Shown here one piece after another: positions 51,167 through 60,677 of a stretch of DNA of 64,000 nt. The DNA lies in the NCBI RefSeq assembly GCF_029892515.1, contig NZ_JARXVF010000005.1:186001-250000 (forward strand). Reading direction: 5' to 3'. The position numbers and the translations under genes are program-made. The first letter of the stretch is position 1. Each line of letters opens with the position of its first letter. This DNA is from Pseudaminobacter soli (ex Li et al. 2025) (GTDB lineage Bacteria > Pseudomonadota > Alphaproteobacteria > Rhizobiales > Rhizobiaceae). The notes beneath the pieces were generated by a model. It saw nothing but the letters and a program-made list of their open reading frames with translations, was not told the origin of the DNA and did not search any database.

Positions 51167-53074
51167 ATGAATGAACGCAACTTTCACCTCGCCTTCCTGA
51201 CGATCGCTGTCGTCGGGCTGATCGCGGGACTGCTGGCGCCGCTGATGCACTGGCAGGCCGAGGCCAATCTGATCTGGAGCGTGGCCACGGTGCCCATTAT
51301 CGTGGCGCTTGCGGTCTCCATCATCCGCGATTTCCTGATAGGCCGCGTTGGCGTCGATGCCATCGCGTTGGTGTCCATGGTGGCGGCCGTCGCCATGGGA
51401 CAGCCTCTGGCAGGCGTGGTCGTTGCGATCATGTATACCGGCGGCAACGTCCTCGAGGACTACGCCCGCGGCAAGGCCGAACGCGACCTGAAATCGCTGC
51501 GGGACCGGACGCCCCGCGTCGCGCACAAATGGATCGGCGAAGAGCTGGTCGACATCGGTGTCGATGATGTCGCGATCGGCGACGAGCTGCTTGTGCGTGC
51601 CGGCGAGCTGCTGCCGGTGGACGGCTACCTCATCGAGGCCCACGCCTCTATCGACGAATCCGCGGTCACCGGCGAGCCCTTGCCGGTCACGCGCGGCAGC
51701 GGCGACCTGCTGCGTAGCGGCACGGTCAATGCCGGCGAGGCGTTTCGCTTTCGCGCGTCCGCGGCCGCGAGCCAGAGCACCTATGCCGGCATCATCAGGA
51801 TGGTCGAGGCCGCCCAGACGGCCAAGTCTCCGTTCATCCGCATCGCGGACCGTTTCGCGCTCTTCCTCCTGCCCTTCACGCTTATCGTCGCCGGCGCGGC
51901 CTGGTGGCTGTCGGGCGACAAGATCCGGGCGCTGGCGGTCCTGGTTGTCGCCACCCCCTGCCCGCTCATACTCGCGGCGCCTGTGGCCTTCATCAGCGGC
52001 GTGTCGCGCGCGGCGCGCGAAGGCGTCCTCATGAAGGGCAGTGCGGCGCTGGAAGCCCTCGCGCAAGTACGCACCGCGATCTTCGACAAGACCGGCACGC
52101 TGACCGAAGGTGGAGCGCGGCTCACGACCTTCGAGACCGCATCGGATATCGAACCCGACGAGGCGCTACGGCTGCTCGCTTCGCTGGAGCAGGCCTCGCA
52201 CCACGTGCTGGGCGAAACGCTGATCGAACTTGTCCGCAGCAAGGGGCTGGCGCTATCGCATCCCACCAATGTTCGCGAATTCCGCGGCTCCGGCATCGAA
52301 GGCGTCGTTGAGGGAAGGCACATCCGCGCCGGCTCCCGCACGCTCGTGCTCGGCGATACCCCCGTGCCCAGCTGGGCAAACGCGGCAGTGGCCTCGGCCA
52401 ACGATCGCTCGGCGCTGGCGATCTACGTTTCCATCGACGGGCGCTTTTCCGCCTTCATCCTGATGGCCGACGCGATCCGCAAGGATGCCCCAGCTGCTCT
52501 AAAACACCTTCGGGCAGCGGGCATTTCGCGCATCATCATGGTGACCGGCGACGACGCCAAGGCCGCGAACGTGGTTGCAGCCACGCTGAAGCTGGACGAC
52601 GCCTTGTCCGACAGGACGCCGGCCGAGAAGGTGGCGGCGGTGGAAGCCGAGCAGGCCCGGCAGCCGACGATGATGATCGGCGACGGCATCAACGACGCGC
52701 CGGCACTTGCTGCGGCAGGCGTGGGCGTCGCCATGGGCGCGCGCGGCGCGACCGCTTCGTCTGAGGCTGCCGATGTGGTCATCCTCGTCGATCGCGTCGA
52801 CCGCGTCGTCGACGCCTTCACCATTTCGCTGCGCACGCGCAGGATCGCGATCCAGAGCATCGTGGTGGGGCTCGCGCTTTCGGCGATCGCGATGATCTTT
52901 GCGGCCTTCGGCTACATCACGCCGGTGGCCGGCGCTTTGCTGCAGGAAGTGATCGACATCGCGGTGATCCTCAACGCGCTGCGCGCCCTGCAAGGACCCG
53001 GGCCAAAAACGCCGACCCCCGACGCGGCCCTGAGATTGGAAGAGCCCGTGCGCGCGCAAAGCGTGGAGCGCTAA
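51167..53074 (+). CDS. Heavy-metal (P1B-type) cation-transporting ATPase without HMA domain
   Basis: A 635-residue P-type ATPase. Motifs in order: actuator TGE (SAVTGEPLPVTRGSGDLL), the membrane metal motif CPL (VATPCPLILAAPVAF, Cys265), phosphorylation site Asp307 in FDKTGTLT, and MIGDGINDAPALAAAGVGVA with the P1B-type closing segment. No N-terminal metal-binding domain (CxxC) is present. The CPL variant, rather than CPC, is typical of zinc/cadmium or cobalt type members. A TTG at 51161 is in frame; ATG 51167 is preferred. It follows ackA after 28 nt, an arrangement also seen with phosphoketolase genes in related bacteria. The ion is unknown. Confidence 0.9.
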   Translation: MNERNFHLAFLTIAVVGLIAGLLAPLMHWQAEANLIWSVATVPIIVALAVSIIRDFLIGRVGVDAIALVSMVAAVAMGQPLAGVVVAIMYTGGNVLEDYARGKAERDLKSLRDRTPRVAHKWIGEELVDIGVDDVAIGDELLVRAGELLPVDGYLIEAHASIDESAVTGEPLPVTRGSGDLLRSGTVNAGEAFRFRASAAASQSTYAGIIRMVEAAQTAKSPFIRIADRFALFLLPFTLIVAGAAWWLSGDKIRALAVLVVATPCPLILAAPVAFISGVSRAAREGVLMKGSAALEALAQVRTAIFDKTGTLTEGGARLTTFETASDIEPDEALRLLASLEQASHHVLGETLIELVRSKGLALSHPTNVREFRGSGIEGVVEGRHIRAGSRTLVLGDTPVPSWANAAVASANDRSALAIYVSIDGRFSAFILMADAIRKDAPAALKHLRAAGISRIIMVTGDDAKAANVVAATLKLDDALSDRTPAEKVAAVEAEQARQPTMMIGDGINDAPALAAAGVGVAMGARGATASSEAADVVILVDRVDRVVDAFTISLRTRRIAIQSIVVGLALSAIAMIFAAFGYITPVAGALLQEVIDIAVILNALRALQGPGPKTPTPDAALRLEEPVRAQSVER

Positions 53075-53102
53075 AAAAATAGCCGGCGAAACCGCCGGCT
53101 AT
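53073..53102 (-). terminator. Intrinsic terminator of the peptide-uptake operon
   Basis: ATAGCCGGCG (53079-53088) and CGCCGGCTAT (53093-53102) form a 10-bp stem with a 4-nt loop. On the minus strand it is followed by a run of seven T, right after the last gene of the minus operon (stop at 53126). It could also slow plus-strand readthrough from the ATPase gene. Confidence 0.85.
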
Positions 53103-53125
53103 CGAGTTCTGGCCTGCACGAGGCC

Positions 53126-54697
53126 TCAGGCTTCCAGCCAGACGCGCGAGGCGATGTAGCCGTTCGAAAGGTCGTTACCCACGTCGTGGATGTAGCCCTT
53201 GAGCTGCTTGCCTGCGGCGTTGAGGTAGTTGTTGAACACGGGGATGATCGAACCGCCCTCGTCGCGCACCATCACCGCTGCCGCGTGATAGAGTTCCGCA
53301 CGCTTGGCCTCGTCCGCCTCGGAACGGGCCTCCTTGACGATCTTGTCGAAATCCGGCCGGTTGAAGTTGGTCTCGTTGGCCGCCGAATCCGAAAGATGCT
53401 CGGTCGAGTACATCAGGTCCTGCGTCAGGCGGCTGCCGTAGAAGGACAGGCAGAATGGTGCGGCGCGCCACACATTCGTCCAGTAGCCATCAGCCGGCTC
53501 GCGCTTGACGTCGACCTGAATGCCGGCCTTCTTCGCGCTTTCCTGGAACAGCAGCGCCGTGTCAACCGCACCCGAGAAGATGCCGTCTGCGGTGCGCAGG
53601 ACGATCGGACCGTCGTGGCCAGACTTCTTGAAGTGGAAGGCAGCCTTGTCCGGATCGTAGGCCCGCTGCTCGATATCGGCCGGGAAGTACGGATAGGTAG
53701 CGTTGATCGGAAAATCGTTGCCGATCGTGCCGTGGCCGCCGAGCGCGGTTTTCAGGATGGCTTCGCGGTCGATGGCATATTTGAGTGCAAGGCGCAGGTC
53801 GGCATTGTCGAACGGCGCCTTATCCACCTGCATCGGCATGGTGTAGTGGCCGCGGCTGGGCGTATCGAGGATCTGCAGACCCGCCACGCGCTTGAGCAGC
53901 GGCACGGTCTTTGCGCCGATGCTGTTGACGAAATGGACCTTGCCGGCCGAGATCGCGGCGGTTCGGGCGGTCGCATCGTTCATGACGATGATCTCGAAGC
54001 TGTCGACATAGCCGCGCTCGCGCCAGTCGTTCTTGTTCTTTTCGAACAGGGCACGCACGCCCGGCTCGAAATTGACCAGCTTGTAAGGCCCGGTGCCGAC
54101 GCCTTCGGACGGATTGTCGTAGCCGCCGTTCGGCTGGATCACGAGATTGTAGGCGGTGAAGATGAGCGGCAGGTCGACATTGCTCTCGTTGAGCTTGACG
54201 ACCAGCTCGTTGCCCTGGCCTTCGATCGAGGTGATGGACTTCAGGAACCCAAGGGCGCCCGAACGCGACTTCTCATCGCTGTGCCGCTGCAGCGTTTTGA
54301 CGACGTCCTCGATGGTCAGCTTCTTGCCGTTGTGGAATTCGACGTCGTTGCGGATCTTGAAGGTCCAGGTCTTGGCGTTGTCGGACGACTCCCAGCTCTC
54401 GGCGATGGATGGCACCGGCTTGCCGGTCACCGGATCGCTCTCAACCAGATAGTCGCCGAAGCTCCGCGCCACACAGAAGGCGAAGGAGCTGATATAGCCC
54501 GCCGGATCAAGCGTGTCGGTGGTCGAGCCGCCATCGAGCCCGAGCTTGAGGTGGCCGCCCTTCACCGGCGTGCCGCTCTGCTCCGTCTGCGCCCGCGCGG
54601 CGCCGAGCCCGGCCAGAAGGATGCCCGCGCCGACAGTTCCCTTGAGGAATTCGCGCCGGTTGGCCGCGAGATCCATGCCTAACAGTTTCTTCCTCAT
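53126..54697 (-). CDS. Oligopeptide-type ABC transporter, Tat-exported substrate-binding protein (DppA-like)
   Basis: A 523-residue binding protein of SBP family 5 with a twin-arginine leader (ANRREFLKGTVGAGILLAG, cut near ARAQ). The mature part has the family features GGHLKLGLDGGSTTDTLDPA, FKIRNDVEFHNGKKLTIEDV and GTGPYKLVNFEPGVRALFEK. ATG 54697 is preferred over 54721 because AAGGAAAGCAG lies upstream. It is last in the operon, set apart from the dipeptidase gene by about 106 nt with two hairpins, and ends at a terminator. Confidence 0.9.
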   Translation of the reverse strand: MRKKLLGMDLAANRREFLKGTVGAGILLAGLGAARAQTEQSGTPVKGGHLKLGLDGGSTTDTLDPAGYISSFAFCVARSFGDYLVESDPVTGKPVPSIAESWESSDNAKTWTFKIRNDVEFHNGKKLTIEDVVKTLQRHSDEKSRSGALGFLKSITSIEGQGNELVVKLNESNVDLPLIFTAYNLVIQPNGGYDNPSEGVGTGPYKLVNFEPGVRALFEKNKNDWRERGYVDSFEIIVMNDATARTAAISAGKVHFVNSIGAKTVPLLKRVAGLQILDTPSRGHYTMPMQVDKAPFDNADLRLALKYAIDREAILKTALGGHGTIGNDFPINATYPYFPADIEQRAYDPDKAAFHFKKSGHDGPIVLRTADGIFSGAVDTALLFQESAKKAGIQVDVKREPADGYWTNVWRAAPFCLSFYGSRLTQDLMYSTEHLSDSAANETNFNRPDFDKIVKEARSEADEAKRAELYHAAAVMVRDEGGSIIPVFNNYLNAAGKQLKGYIHDVGNDLSNGYIASRVWLEA

Positions 54698-54724
54698 CTG
54701 CTTTCCTTGTCCCTCTATCAATCG

Positions 54725-54796
54725 CTGGCTCGTTTCGAGCCAGGCTGCACTTGCATTGACGCCGTGAGCGGCCGGGCCTGCCCCACGCCCGGCCGC
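54725..54796 (-). promoter_or_regulatory. Two stem-loops upstream of the binding-protein gene
   Basis: One hairpin has 8-bp arms CTGGCTCG/CGAGCCAG (54725-54732 and 54736-54743, 3-nt loop). The other has 10-bp arms GCGGCCGGGC/GCCCGGCCGC (54768-54777 and 54787-54796, 9-nt loop). They lie between the dipeptidase and binding-protein genes and may set a separate RNA end or protect the binding-protein message. Confidence 0.55.
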
Positions 54797-54803
54797 AAGG
54801 CGG

Positions 54804-55808
54804 CTATTTCCAGACCTCTCTTGCGAGGCGCAGGAAGTTGCCGCCTAGGACGCCACGCACGGTGTCGTCCTTGTGACCACGCCGGAGCAGTATCTCCGTC
54901 ATTTCGAGCAGTTGGGCCGGCCGGGCATAGACGCTCGGCCCAGCGCCATATCCCTCGCTCTTCGGCCAGAACTGCGGATTGGCCGCGAGGATCTCGTCGA
55001 TGCCCGCCACTTCCACGGGGAAGGCATAGTCGAGCCCGATGCCGACATGCTCGGGTCCTGCAACATCCAGCAGATAGTCGACATGGTTGGCGAGCGTCTC
55101 GGAACTGGCATCCTCGTCGCCGAGGAAGAAGTTGATGCCGACGATCCCGACGACGCCGCCAGTCTTCGCGCAGGCCCTGATCTGGTCGTCGCTGATGTTG
55201 CGGCCGTGGCCGCACAATGCCTTGGGATTGGAGTGCGAGAAGATCACCGGCCGGTTCGAATATTCCATGACCTCCATGCTGGTGCGATGGCCGCAATGGG
55301 TCACGTCGACGAACATGCCAAGCCGGTTCATCTCGTCGATCACCTGCCGGCCGAAGGCGGTCAGGCCCTGGTCGTCGTCATGGCAGCCGCCGCCGACGAG
55401 ATTGTTCCGGTTATAGGCGAACAGGATCTGGCGCACGCCGAGTTGATGATAGAACTCCACCATCTCGATACGGCCATCGAGCGCGTTCATGCCCTCGATG
55501 TCGAAGGTGATGCCGAGCTTGCCCTCGGCCTTGGCCTGCAGTGCCTCGTCGGCGCTCGTCACCAGCGTGTAGTGGTCCGGATGGGCATTGATCCAATGGC
55601 GGAAAGCGGCGAGCGTTTTCACCGTATCCTGCCATGGCATCAGGTCGAAGCCGACATCGATCGATAGATAGTTGACCCCGGCGTCGCACCAGATCCGGAG
55701 GTTGTTCAGGTCGGCTATCGGATCGGGCATGAAGCCCGAATGGGTGTCCCACACCAGCGCATCGGCATAGAGTTTCCGCGCGCGTTCGCTGACGATCGTC
55801 TCGTTCAT
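54804..55808 (-). CDS. M19-family membrane dipeptidase (renal dipeptidase type) with altered metal motif
   Basis: A 334-residue amidohydrolase-fold peptidase that hydrolyses dipeptides, often with a D-residue at the C-terminal side. Expected ligands are Glu105 (TFDIEGMNAL), His171 (VDVTHCGHRT) and His192 (IFSHSNPKALCGHGRN), with GIGLDYAF later. The first motif is WDTHSGFMPD, so the usual HxD ligand pair becomes His23-x-Gly25 and the second zinc ligand is missing. No signal peptide, so it works in the cytosol on imported peptides. It overlaps the ATPase gene by four bases. Function as dipeptidase is likely but the metal change could mean altered chemistry. Confidence 0.87.
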   Translation of the reverse strand: MNETIVSERARKLYADALVWDTHSGFMPDPIADLNNLRIWCDAGVNYLSIDVGFDLMPWQDTVKTLAAFRHWINAHPDHYTLVTSADEALQAKAEGKLGITFDIEGMNALDGRIEMVEFYHQLGVRQILFAYNRNNLVGGGCHDDDQGLTAFGRQVIDEMNRLGMFVDVTHCGHRTSMEVMEYSNRPVIFSHSNPKALCGHGRNISDDQIRACAKTGGVVGIVGINFFLGDEDASSETLANHVDYLLDVAGPEHVGIGLDYAFPVEVAGIDEILAANPQFWPKSEGYGAGPSVYARPAQLLEMTEILLRRGHKDDTVRGVLGGNFLRLAREVWK

Positions 55809-57460
55809 GATCTCTCCATCTGCACGGGCGCGGCAGACTGCCGCTGATTGCCGCGCCGTCCTTCCAGAACGCGCTCCAGCCAGCCGATCTCCATCTCGGG
55901 TACCGATCGCAGCAGCAGATCGGTGTAGCCGTCGAAGGGCGGCGAAAGGACCGCCGACTTCACTCCCTCACGCACGACGCGCCCGCGATGCATGACCGCG
56001 ACGCGATCTGCGATAGCGCGCACGATGGCGATGTCATGCGTGATGAACAGGTAGGAGACCGCCGTTTCCTCCTGCAGGCGCAGAAGGAGCTTCAAAATGC
56101 CCTCCGCCACCAGCGGATCGAGCGCGGAAGTCGGCTCGTCGCACAGGATCAGTTCGGGCTTGGCCGCCAGCGCGCGGGCAATGGCGACGCGCTGCTTCTG
56201 TCCGCCAGAAAGCTCGGCGGGATAGCGGTCGAGAAACTGCGGCCCCATCTCGATCTGATCGAGGAGTTCCTTGACGCGGTCGGTCTTGGCCTGACCGCGC
56301 GCGCCGAAATAGAGCGTCAGCGGCCGGCCGATAATGTCGCGGATCTTCTGCCGCGGGTTTATCGCCGTATCGGCCATCTGGTAGATCATCTGGATACGGC
56401 GCAACTGCTCGCGGGAGCGGTCCTTGCGCGCCGGCGGCAGCGCTGCCCCCTTGAAGGAGATCGTGCCCATCCTCGGCGGCAGGAGGCCGGTGATGACGCG
56501 CGCCAGCGTCGACTTGCCGGAACCGGATTCGCCGACCACCGCAAATGTCTGGCCCTTGGGCAGCGACAGCGAGATGTCGTGCAGGACATCCACTCCCGAA
56601 TAGCCTGCCGACAGCCCTTCGACGTTCAGCAGTACCTCACCGTCCTGCCGGGCGGTCTCGCGGCTTGACTGCCGGATGCTGACCAGCGCGCGCGTATACT
56701 CCTCGCGCGGCGCTTCAATGATCTGCCGCGTCGGGCCGTACTCGACCATCTTGCCGTGGCGCAGCACCATGATGTCGTCGGAGATCTGGGCGACCACGGC
56801 GAGGTCGTGGGTGATGTAGAGCGCCGCCGTATTCGTCTCGGCGATCGCGTGCTTGATCGCGGCAAGGACCTCGATCTGCGTGGTCACGTCGAGCGCGGTC
56901 GTCGGCTCGTCGAAGACGATGAGCTCGGGATTTGCGCACAGCGCCATCGCGGTCATGGCGCGCTGAAGCTGGCCGCCGGAAACCTGATGCGGGTAGCGTT
57001 GGCCAAAGTTCTCGGGGTCGGGAAGGCCCAGCACCCCGAACAGATAGACAGCGCGCTTCCTGGCCTCTTCCCGCGTCATGATGCCATGGCGGAACGCGGC
57101 TTCGATGACCTGCCGTCCGAGCTTGTGCGCGGGATTGAACGCGGCGGCGGCTGACTGCGCCACGTAGGCGACGCGCGCGCCGCGCACCGAGCGAATGCCG
57201 CGCGTGTCGAGCTTAGAAATGTCCTCACCGTCGAGCAGAACCTGTCCGCCGGTGATGCGCACGCCGCCCCGCCCATAGGCTAGCGCGGTCAGGCCGATGG
57301 TGGATTTGCCGGCTCCGGATTCGCCGATCAGCCCGAGCACCTTGCCCTTGCTCACGTCGAAGGAAACGTCGTCGACCAGCACCAGCCTGGACGACGAGCC
57401 GTCGGGCTGGTGCGCGGTGACTTCGACGCGAAGGTTCCTGACAGAGAGCATCTCAGGCAT
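55805..57460 (-). CDS. Fused double ATPase of oligopeptide-type ABC transporter (DppD-DppF fusion)
   Basis: A 551-residue protein with two complete ATPase domains. The first (residues 1-260) has Walker A GESGAGKST, signature VSGGQLQRAMTAMAL and Walker B LIVFDEPTTALD. The second (residues about 280-545) has GESGSGKST, LSGGQKQRVAIARAL and LILCDEPTSALD. GsiA-like transporters use such a fusion in place of separate D and F subunits. Start 57460 overlaps the permease end by 8 bases. It powers the permeases at 57453-59335. Confidence 0.92.
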   Translation of the reverse strand: MPEMLSVRNLRVEVTAHQPDGSSSRLVLVDDVSFDVSKGKVLGLIGESGAGKSTIGLTALAYGRGGVRITGGQVLLDGEDISKLDTRGIRSVRGARVAYVAQSAAAAFNPAHKLGRQVIEAAFRHGIMTREEARKRAVYLFGVLGLPDPENFGQRYPHQVSGGQLQRAMTAMALCANPELIVFDEPTTALDVTTQIEVLAAIKHAIAETNTAALYITHDLAVVAQISDDIMVLRHGKMVEYGPTRQIIEAPREEYTRALVSIRQSSRETARQDGEVLLNVEGLSAGYSGVDVLHDISLSLPKGQTFAVVGESGSGKSTLARVITGLLPPRMGTISFKGAALPPARKDRSREQLRRIQMIYQMADTAINPRQKIRDIIGRPLTLYFGARGQAKTDRVKELLDQIEMGPQFLDRYPAELSGGQKQRVAIARALAAKPELILCDEPTSALDPLVAEGILKLLLRLQEETAVSYLFITHDIAIVRAIADRVAVMHRGRVVREGVKSAVLSPPFDGYTDLLLRSVPEMEIGWLERVLEGRRGNQRQSAAPVQMERS

Positions 57461-58280
57461 CGCCGCGCGCCCCCTTCAGGCTGGCGGTGGCGTTGATCAG
57501 CCAGTCGACCACCAGGTTCACGCAGATGACCAGGAACGCGATCGCCGCGCCCGGCGCAAGTGCTGCCGAAACGCCGAAGATGATGCCTTCCTTGTTGTCC
57601 TTGACCATGCCGCCCCAGTCGGCGACGGGCGGTTGGATGCCGAGGCCGAGGAAAGAAAGCGTCGACAGGAAAAGGATCGAGAAGGCAAAGCGCAAGCCGA
57701 ACTCGCCCAGCAGCGGCGCCAGCGTGTTGGGCAGGATTTCGCGGAAGATGATCCAGAGCTTGCCTTCGCCCCGCAGCCACGCCGCCTCTACATAGTCCAT
57801 GACGCTGACGTCGAGCGCGACGGCGCGGCCGATGCGGTAGACGCGCGTCGAGTCGATTGCCGCCATGACGACGATCAGGACCCAGATGTTCTGCGGCAGC
57901 ACGGCGAGCACGATCAGCGCCAGGATCAGCGCCGGGATCGACATCAGAAGATCGTTGAGGCGCGACAGGACCTGATCGACGATTCCGCCCGACACGACGG
58001 CCGTGAAGCTCAGGATCATGCCGATCGAGAACGACAGCAGCGTTGCCGCCAGCGCCACGAAAAGCGTGGCACGCGCGCCATAGATCAGGCGGGAGAGCAG
58101 ATCGCGGCCGAGATTGTCGGTGCCAAGGATGAAGTCGCCGCCCATCGGCGCCCAGACCTCGCCTACGACGGCGCTCTCGCTGTAGGGCGCAATCAGCGGT
58201 GCGAAGATGGCGCACAGAGCTATCAGCAATATGCCGGCGAGACCGAACCGCGCGCTTATAGGCATCGATCTCAGTCTCAT
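57453..58280 (-). CDS. Oligopeptide-type ABC transporter permease (DppC-like)
   Basis: A 275-residue permease with N-terminal helix RFGLAGILLIALCAIFAPLI, family motif GGDFILGTDNLGRDLLSRLIYG and coupling loop AAWLRGEGKLWIIFREILPN. The LGTDxxGRD segment is canonical. It overlaps the DppB-like gene by ATGA and the double ATPase by 8 bases. Confidence 0.92.
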   Translation of the reverse strand: MRLRSMPISARFGLAGILLIALCAIFAPLIAPYSESAVVGEVWAPMGGDFILGTDNLGRDLLSRLIYGARATLFVALAATLLSFSIGMILSFTAVVSGGIVDQVLSRLNDLLMSIPALILALIVLAVLPQNIWVLIVVMAAIDSTRVYRIGRAVALDVSVMDYVEAAWLRGEGKLWIIFREILPNTLAPLLGEFGLRFAFSILFLSTLSFLGLGIQPPVADWGGMVKDNKEGIIFGVSAALAPGAAIAFLVICVNLVVDWLINATASLKGARGDA

Positions 58281-59335
58281 CGCGGATGCCTCAGGCGCGG
58301 ATTGGCCAGGATCGACACGATGTCGGCGACCATGTTCAGGACGATGTAGATGGCGGCAAACAGCAAGCCGCAGCCCTGCACCACCGGCATGTCGCGCACC
58401 GTCACGGCGTCCACCATGTACTGGCCGATGCCCGGATAGACGAAGACGACTTCCACCACGACGACGCCCACAACCAGCGCCGCAAGATTGAGCGCGATGA
58501 CGGTGACGACGGGCGCAACCGCGTTCGGCGCGGCATGTTCGGCAATGATGCGCAGCGCCGAAAGCCCCTTGAGCTCGGCGGTCTCCACATAGGCGGAGGA
58601 CATGACGTTCAGGATGGCTGAGCGCGTCATGCGCATCATATGCGCCAGCACGACGGTCACCAGCGTGACCACCGGCAAGACGATGGCCGAAAGCCGTTCG
58701 CTGAGGCTCATGCCGTCATAGACGGTGGCCGGAAATTCGCTGATGCCGAGCTGGACCGTGAAGAACTGGATCAGCAGATAGCCGATGAAGAACTCCGGCA
58801 AGGATATCGCGGCAAGCGACAGGATGCTGATGACCTTGTCGGGAATGCGGTTGCGATACAGCACCGCGATCATGCCGAGGGCGATGGCGAGCGGGATCGA
58901 GATCAGCGCCGAGACGCCCGCAAGCAGGAGCGAATTGCTGAGCCGCTTCCATATCTGCTCGCCCACCGAGTTGTGGTTCGACCATGAGGTGCCGAAGTCG
59001 CCATGCAGGATGCCGCCCAGCCAGCTCAGATAGCGTTCGGTCATCGGCCGGTCGAGGCCGAGTTCCTCGCGTATGTTGGCCACGGCCTGCGGCGTGGCCT
59101 CCTGCCCGAGATAGGTGGTGGCGAAATCGCCCGGCAAAGCCTCGATGCCGCCGAAGATCAGCATCGACGCCGCAAACAGCAGGGCAATGCCGAGCGCCAC
59201 GCGGCGCGCGATCAGATAGGCCAACGAATTCTTCGCCCGGGCAACGCTGGCTGGGGCCGGTGCCGGCCCGGCCTGCCGCGAAGCAGACGGCGGGCTCGCC
59301 GGCTGACCGGGAACTGGCTCATGTTGGGCCGACAT
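58277..59335 (-). CDS. Oligopeptide-type ABC transporter permease (DppB-like)
   Basis: A 352-residue permease with a proline- and alanine-rich cytosolic N-terminus of about 35 residues, then the first helix (LIARRVALGIALLFAASMLI). The periplasmic part includes LGLDRPMTERYLSWLGGILH and DFGTSWSNHNSVGEQI, and the coupling loop is VETAELKGLSALRIIAEHAA. It lies 45 nt after the oxidoreductase gene. Confidence 0.92.
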   Translation of the reverse strand: MSAQHEPVPGQPASPPSASRQAGPAPAPASVARAKNSLAYLIARRVALGIALLFAASMLIFGGIEALPGDFATTYLGQEATPQAVANIREELGLDRPMTERYLSWLGGILHGDFGTSWSNHNSVGEQIWKRLSNSLLLAGVSALISIPLAIALGMIAVLYRNRIPDKVISILSLAAISLPEFFIGYLLIQFFTVQLGISEFPATVYDGMSLSERLSAIVLPVVTLVTVVLAHMMRMTRSAILNVMSSAYVETAELKGLSALRIIAEHAAPNAVAPVVTVIALNLAALVVGVVVVEVVFVYPGIGQYMVDAVTVRDMPVVQGCGLLFAAIYIVLNMVADIVSILANPRLRHPR

Positions 59336-59380
59336 CAGACGTTCACGCCCTTCTCCAGAACAATCCGCATGGCAGCGAGG

Positions 59381-60652
59381 TCACGCCCGCGTGTTTGCGA
59401 ACATGGTTTTCGACTGCTCGCTGGTCCAGGACGGCAGAGCCGCTTCGACTTCCGCATCCGTGGAATAGGCGCCACGCTCGAACCGCTCGAGGCGGAAACG
59501 GGCCGGATCGAAGAAAGGAGCCTGGCCGAGCATCAATTCGGCTGCGAGCCTGCCGAGGCCGGGGCCATGGCTGACGCCGCTCTCATTGTCGCCGCCCGCC
59601 ACCACGACATTCGTCGTGCCCGGAACGTGGCCGATCAGCAAGCCGCGGTCGGGCGTATAGCAGGGGACGCCCTGCGCCCAGCTCGCCATCTTCGAGCCGC
59701 GAAGCGGCGGGAACACCTCCTGCAGCCGGGCAAGGTCGCCGTCATTCATCGCCTGCATGAGGTCGGCCTTGTGCGGCTGGCCCGGCTCGATCCAGTCATC
59801 GCCAAGTTTGTGGTACGAATGATAGTGGCCGCCCGTGCCCCACATGACCGCGCCGAAGGTTTCGCGCAGCCACAGGCCCAGCTCGCGGCATTGGACGGTC
59901 GGGATCGTCGAGGGAAGACCGCGACCGTCGGTCACGACGCGGGTCGCCAGAACCCGCAGCAAAGGCAGATGCCAGCCGAGGTCGCGCAGCAGTTCGTTGC
60001 TCCAGGCACCGGCGGCGATGACGACGCCATCGGCCTCGATCTCGCCCTTGTCCGTCCCGATCTTCACCTTGCTGCCGAGGTCCTGAATGCCGGTGACCTT
60101 GGTTCCATTGCGGAACACACCGCCCAGCTTGACGATCTCCTTCACCAGAACGCCGGTTGCCATCTTGGTGTCGAGCTGGATGCCATGCGGATTGTAGGCG
60201 CCGGAGTGAACCTGCGTCGGGTCGATCAGGCCCTGCATCTTCTCGCCGATCTGCGCGGCATTGAGGTCCTGCATTTCCGCCGGCGCGTAGGGCGAATCCA
60301 GAACAGGCCGCACGAAGGTCTCGCGACCCTTTTCGGTCAGCGCCATGATCAGGGTGCCGTTGCGGCGATAGCCTATCTCTTCACCGAGTTCGGACAGCTC
60401 CTTGTAGAAGTCGAGCCCGTATTGCTGCAGGCGCAGACCCTCCTCGCCGAGCGGAATCATGCCAGCCGACCAGTGCGACACGAAGCCCGCGCCAGCGCCG
60501 GTGGTCGCGGCCGCCGGCTCACGCGCCTCGACGATCGTCACCTGGCCCGCGCCCGACTTCAGAAGGTGAAGTGCGGTGCTGCAGCCGATGATGCCGCCGC
60601 CGATGACGACGATCCGCTTGCCGGCTTCGCCGTGCTTTGCCGTGGAATTCAT
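59381..60652 (-). CDS. FAD-dependent amino-acid oxidoreductase (DadA/DAO family)
   Basis: A 423-residue flavoprotein with the FAD dinucleotide fold RIVVIGGGIIGCSTALHLLK, an arginine/glycine FAD segment TTGAGAGFVSHWSAG, GVVIAAGAWSNELLRDL and a C-terminal FAD-binding NVVVAGGDNESGVSHGPGLG. The family oxidises D-amino acids, sarcosine or similar N-alkyl glycines to imino acids. The start at 60652 is the ATG of MNSTAKHGEAG; a much longer open frame upstream is antisense to the peptidase. It lies 25 nt after the S9 peptidase in the peptide-uptake operon, so an amino acid freed from a peptide is its likely substrate. Confidence 0.9.
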   Translation of the reverse strand: MNSTAKHGEAGKRIVVIGGGIIGCSTALHLLKSGAGQVTIVEAREPAAATTGAGAGFVSHWSAGMIPLGEEGLRLQQYGLDFYKELSELGEEIGYRRNGTLIMALTEKGRETFVRPVLDSPYAPAEMQDLNAAQIGEKMQGLIDPTQVHSGAYNPHGIQLDTKMATGVLVKEIVKLGGVFRNGTKVTGIQDLGSKVKIGTDKGEIEADGVVIAAGAWSNELLRDLGWHLPLLRVLATRVVTDGRGLPSTIPTVQCRELGLWLRETFGAVMWGTGGHYHSYHKLGDDWIEPGQPHKADLMQAMNDGDLARLQEVFPPLRGSKMASWAQGVPCYTPDRGLLIGHVPGTTNVVVAGGDNESGVSHGPGLGRLAAELMLGQAPFFDPARFRLERFERGAYSTDAEVEAALPSWTSEQSKTMFANTRA

Positions 60653-60677
60653 TACCGTTCCTCCTGGTCGCGGCCGC

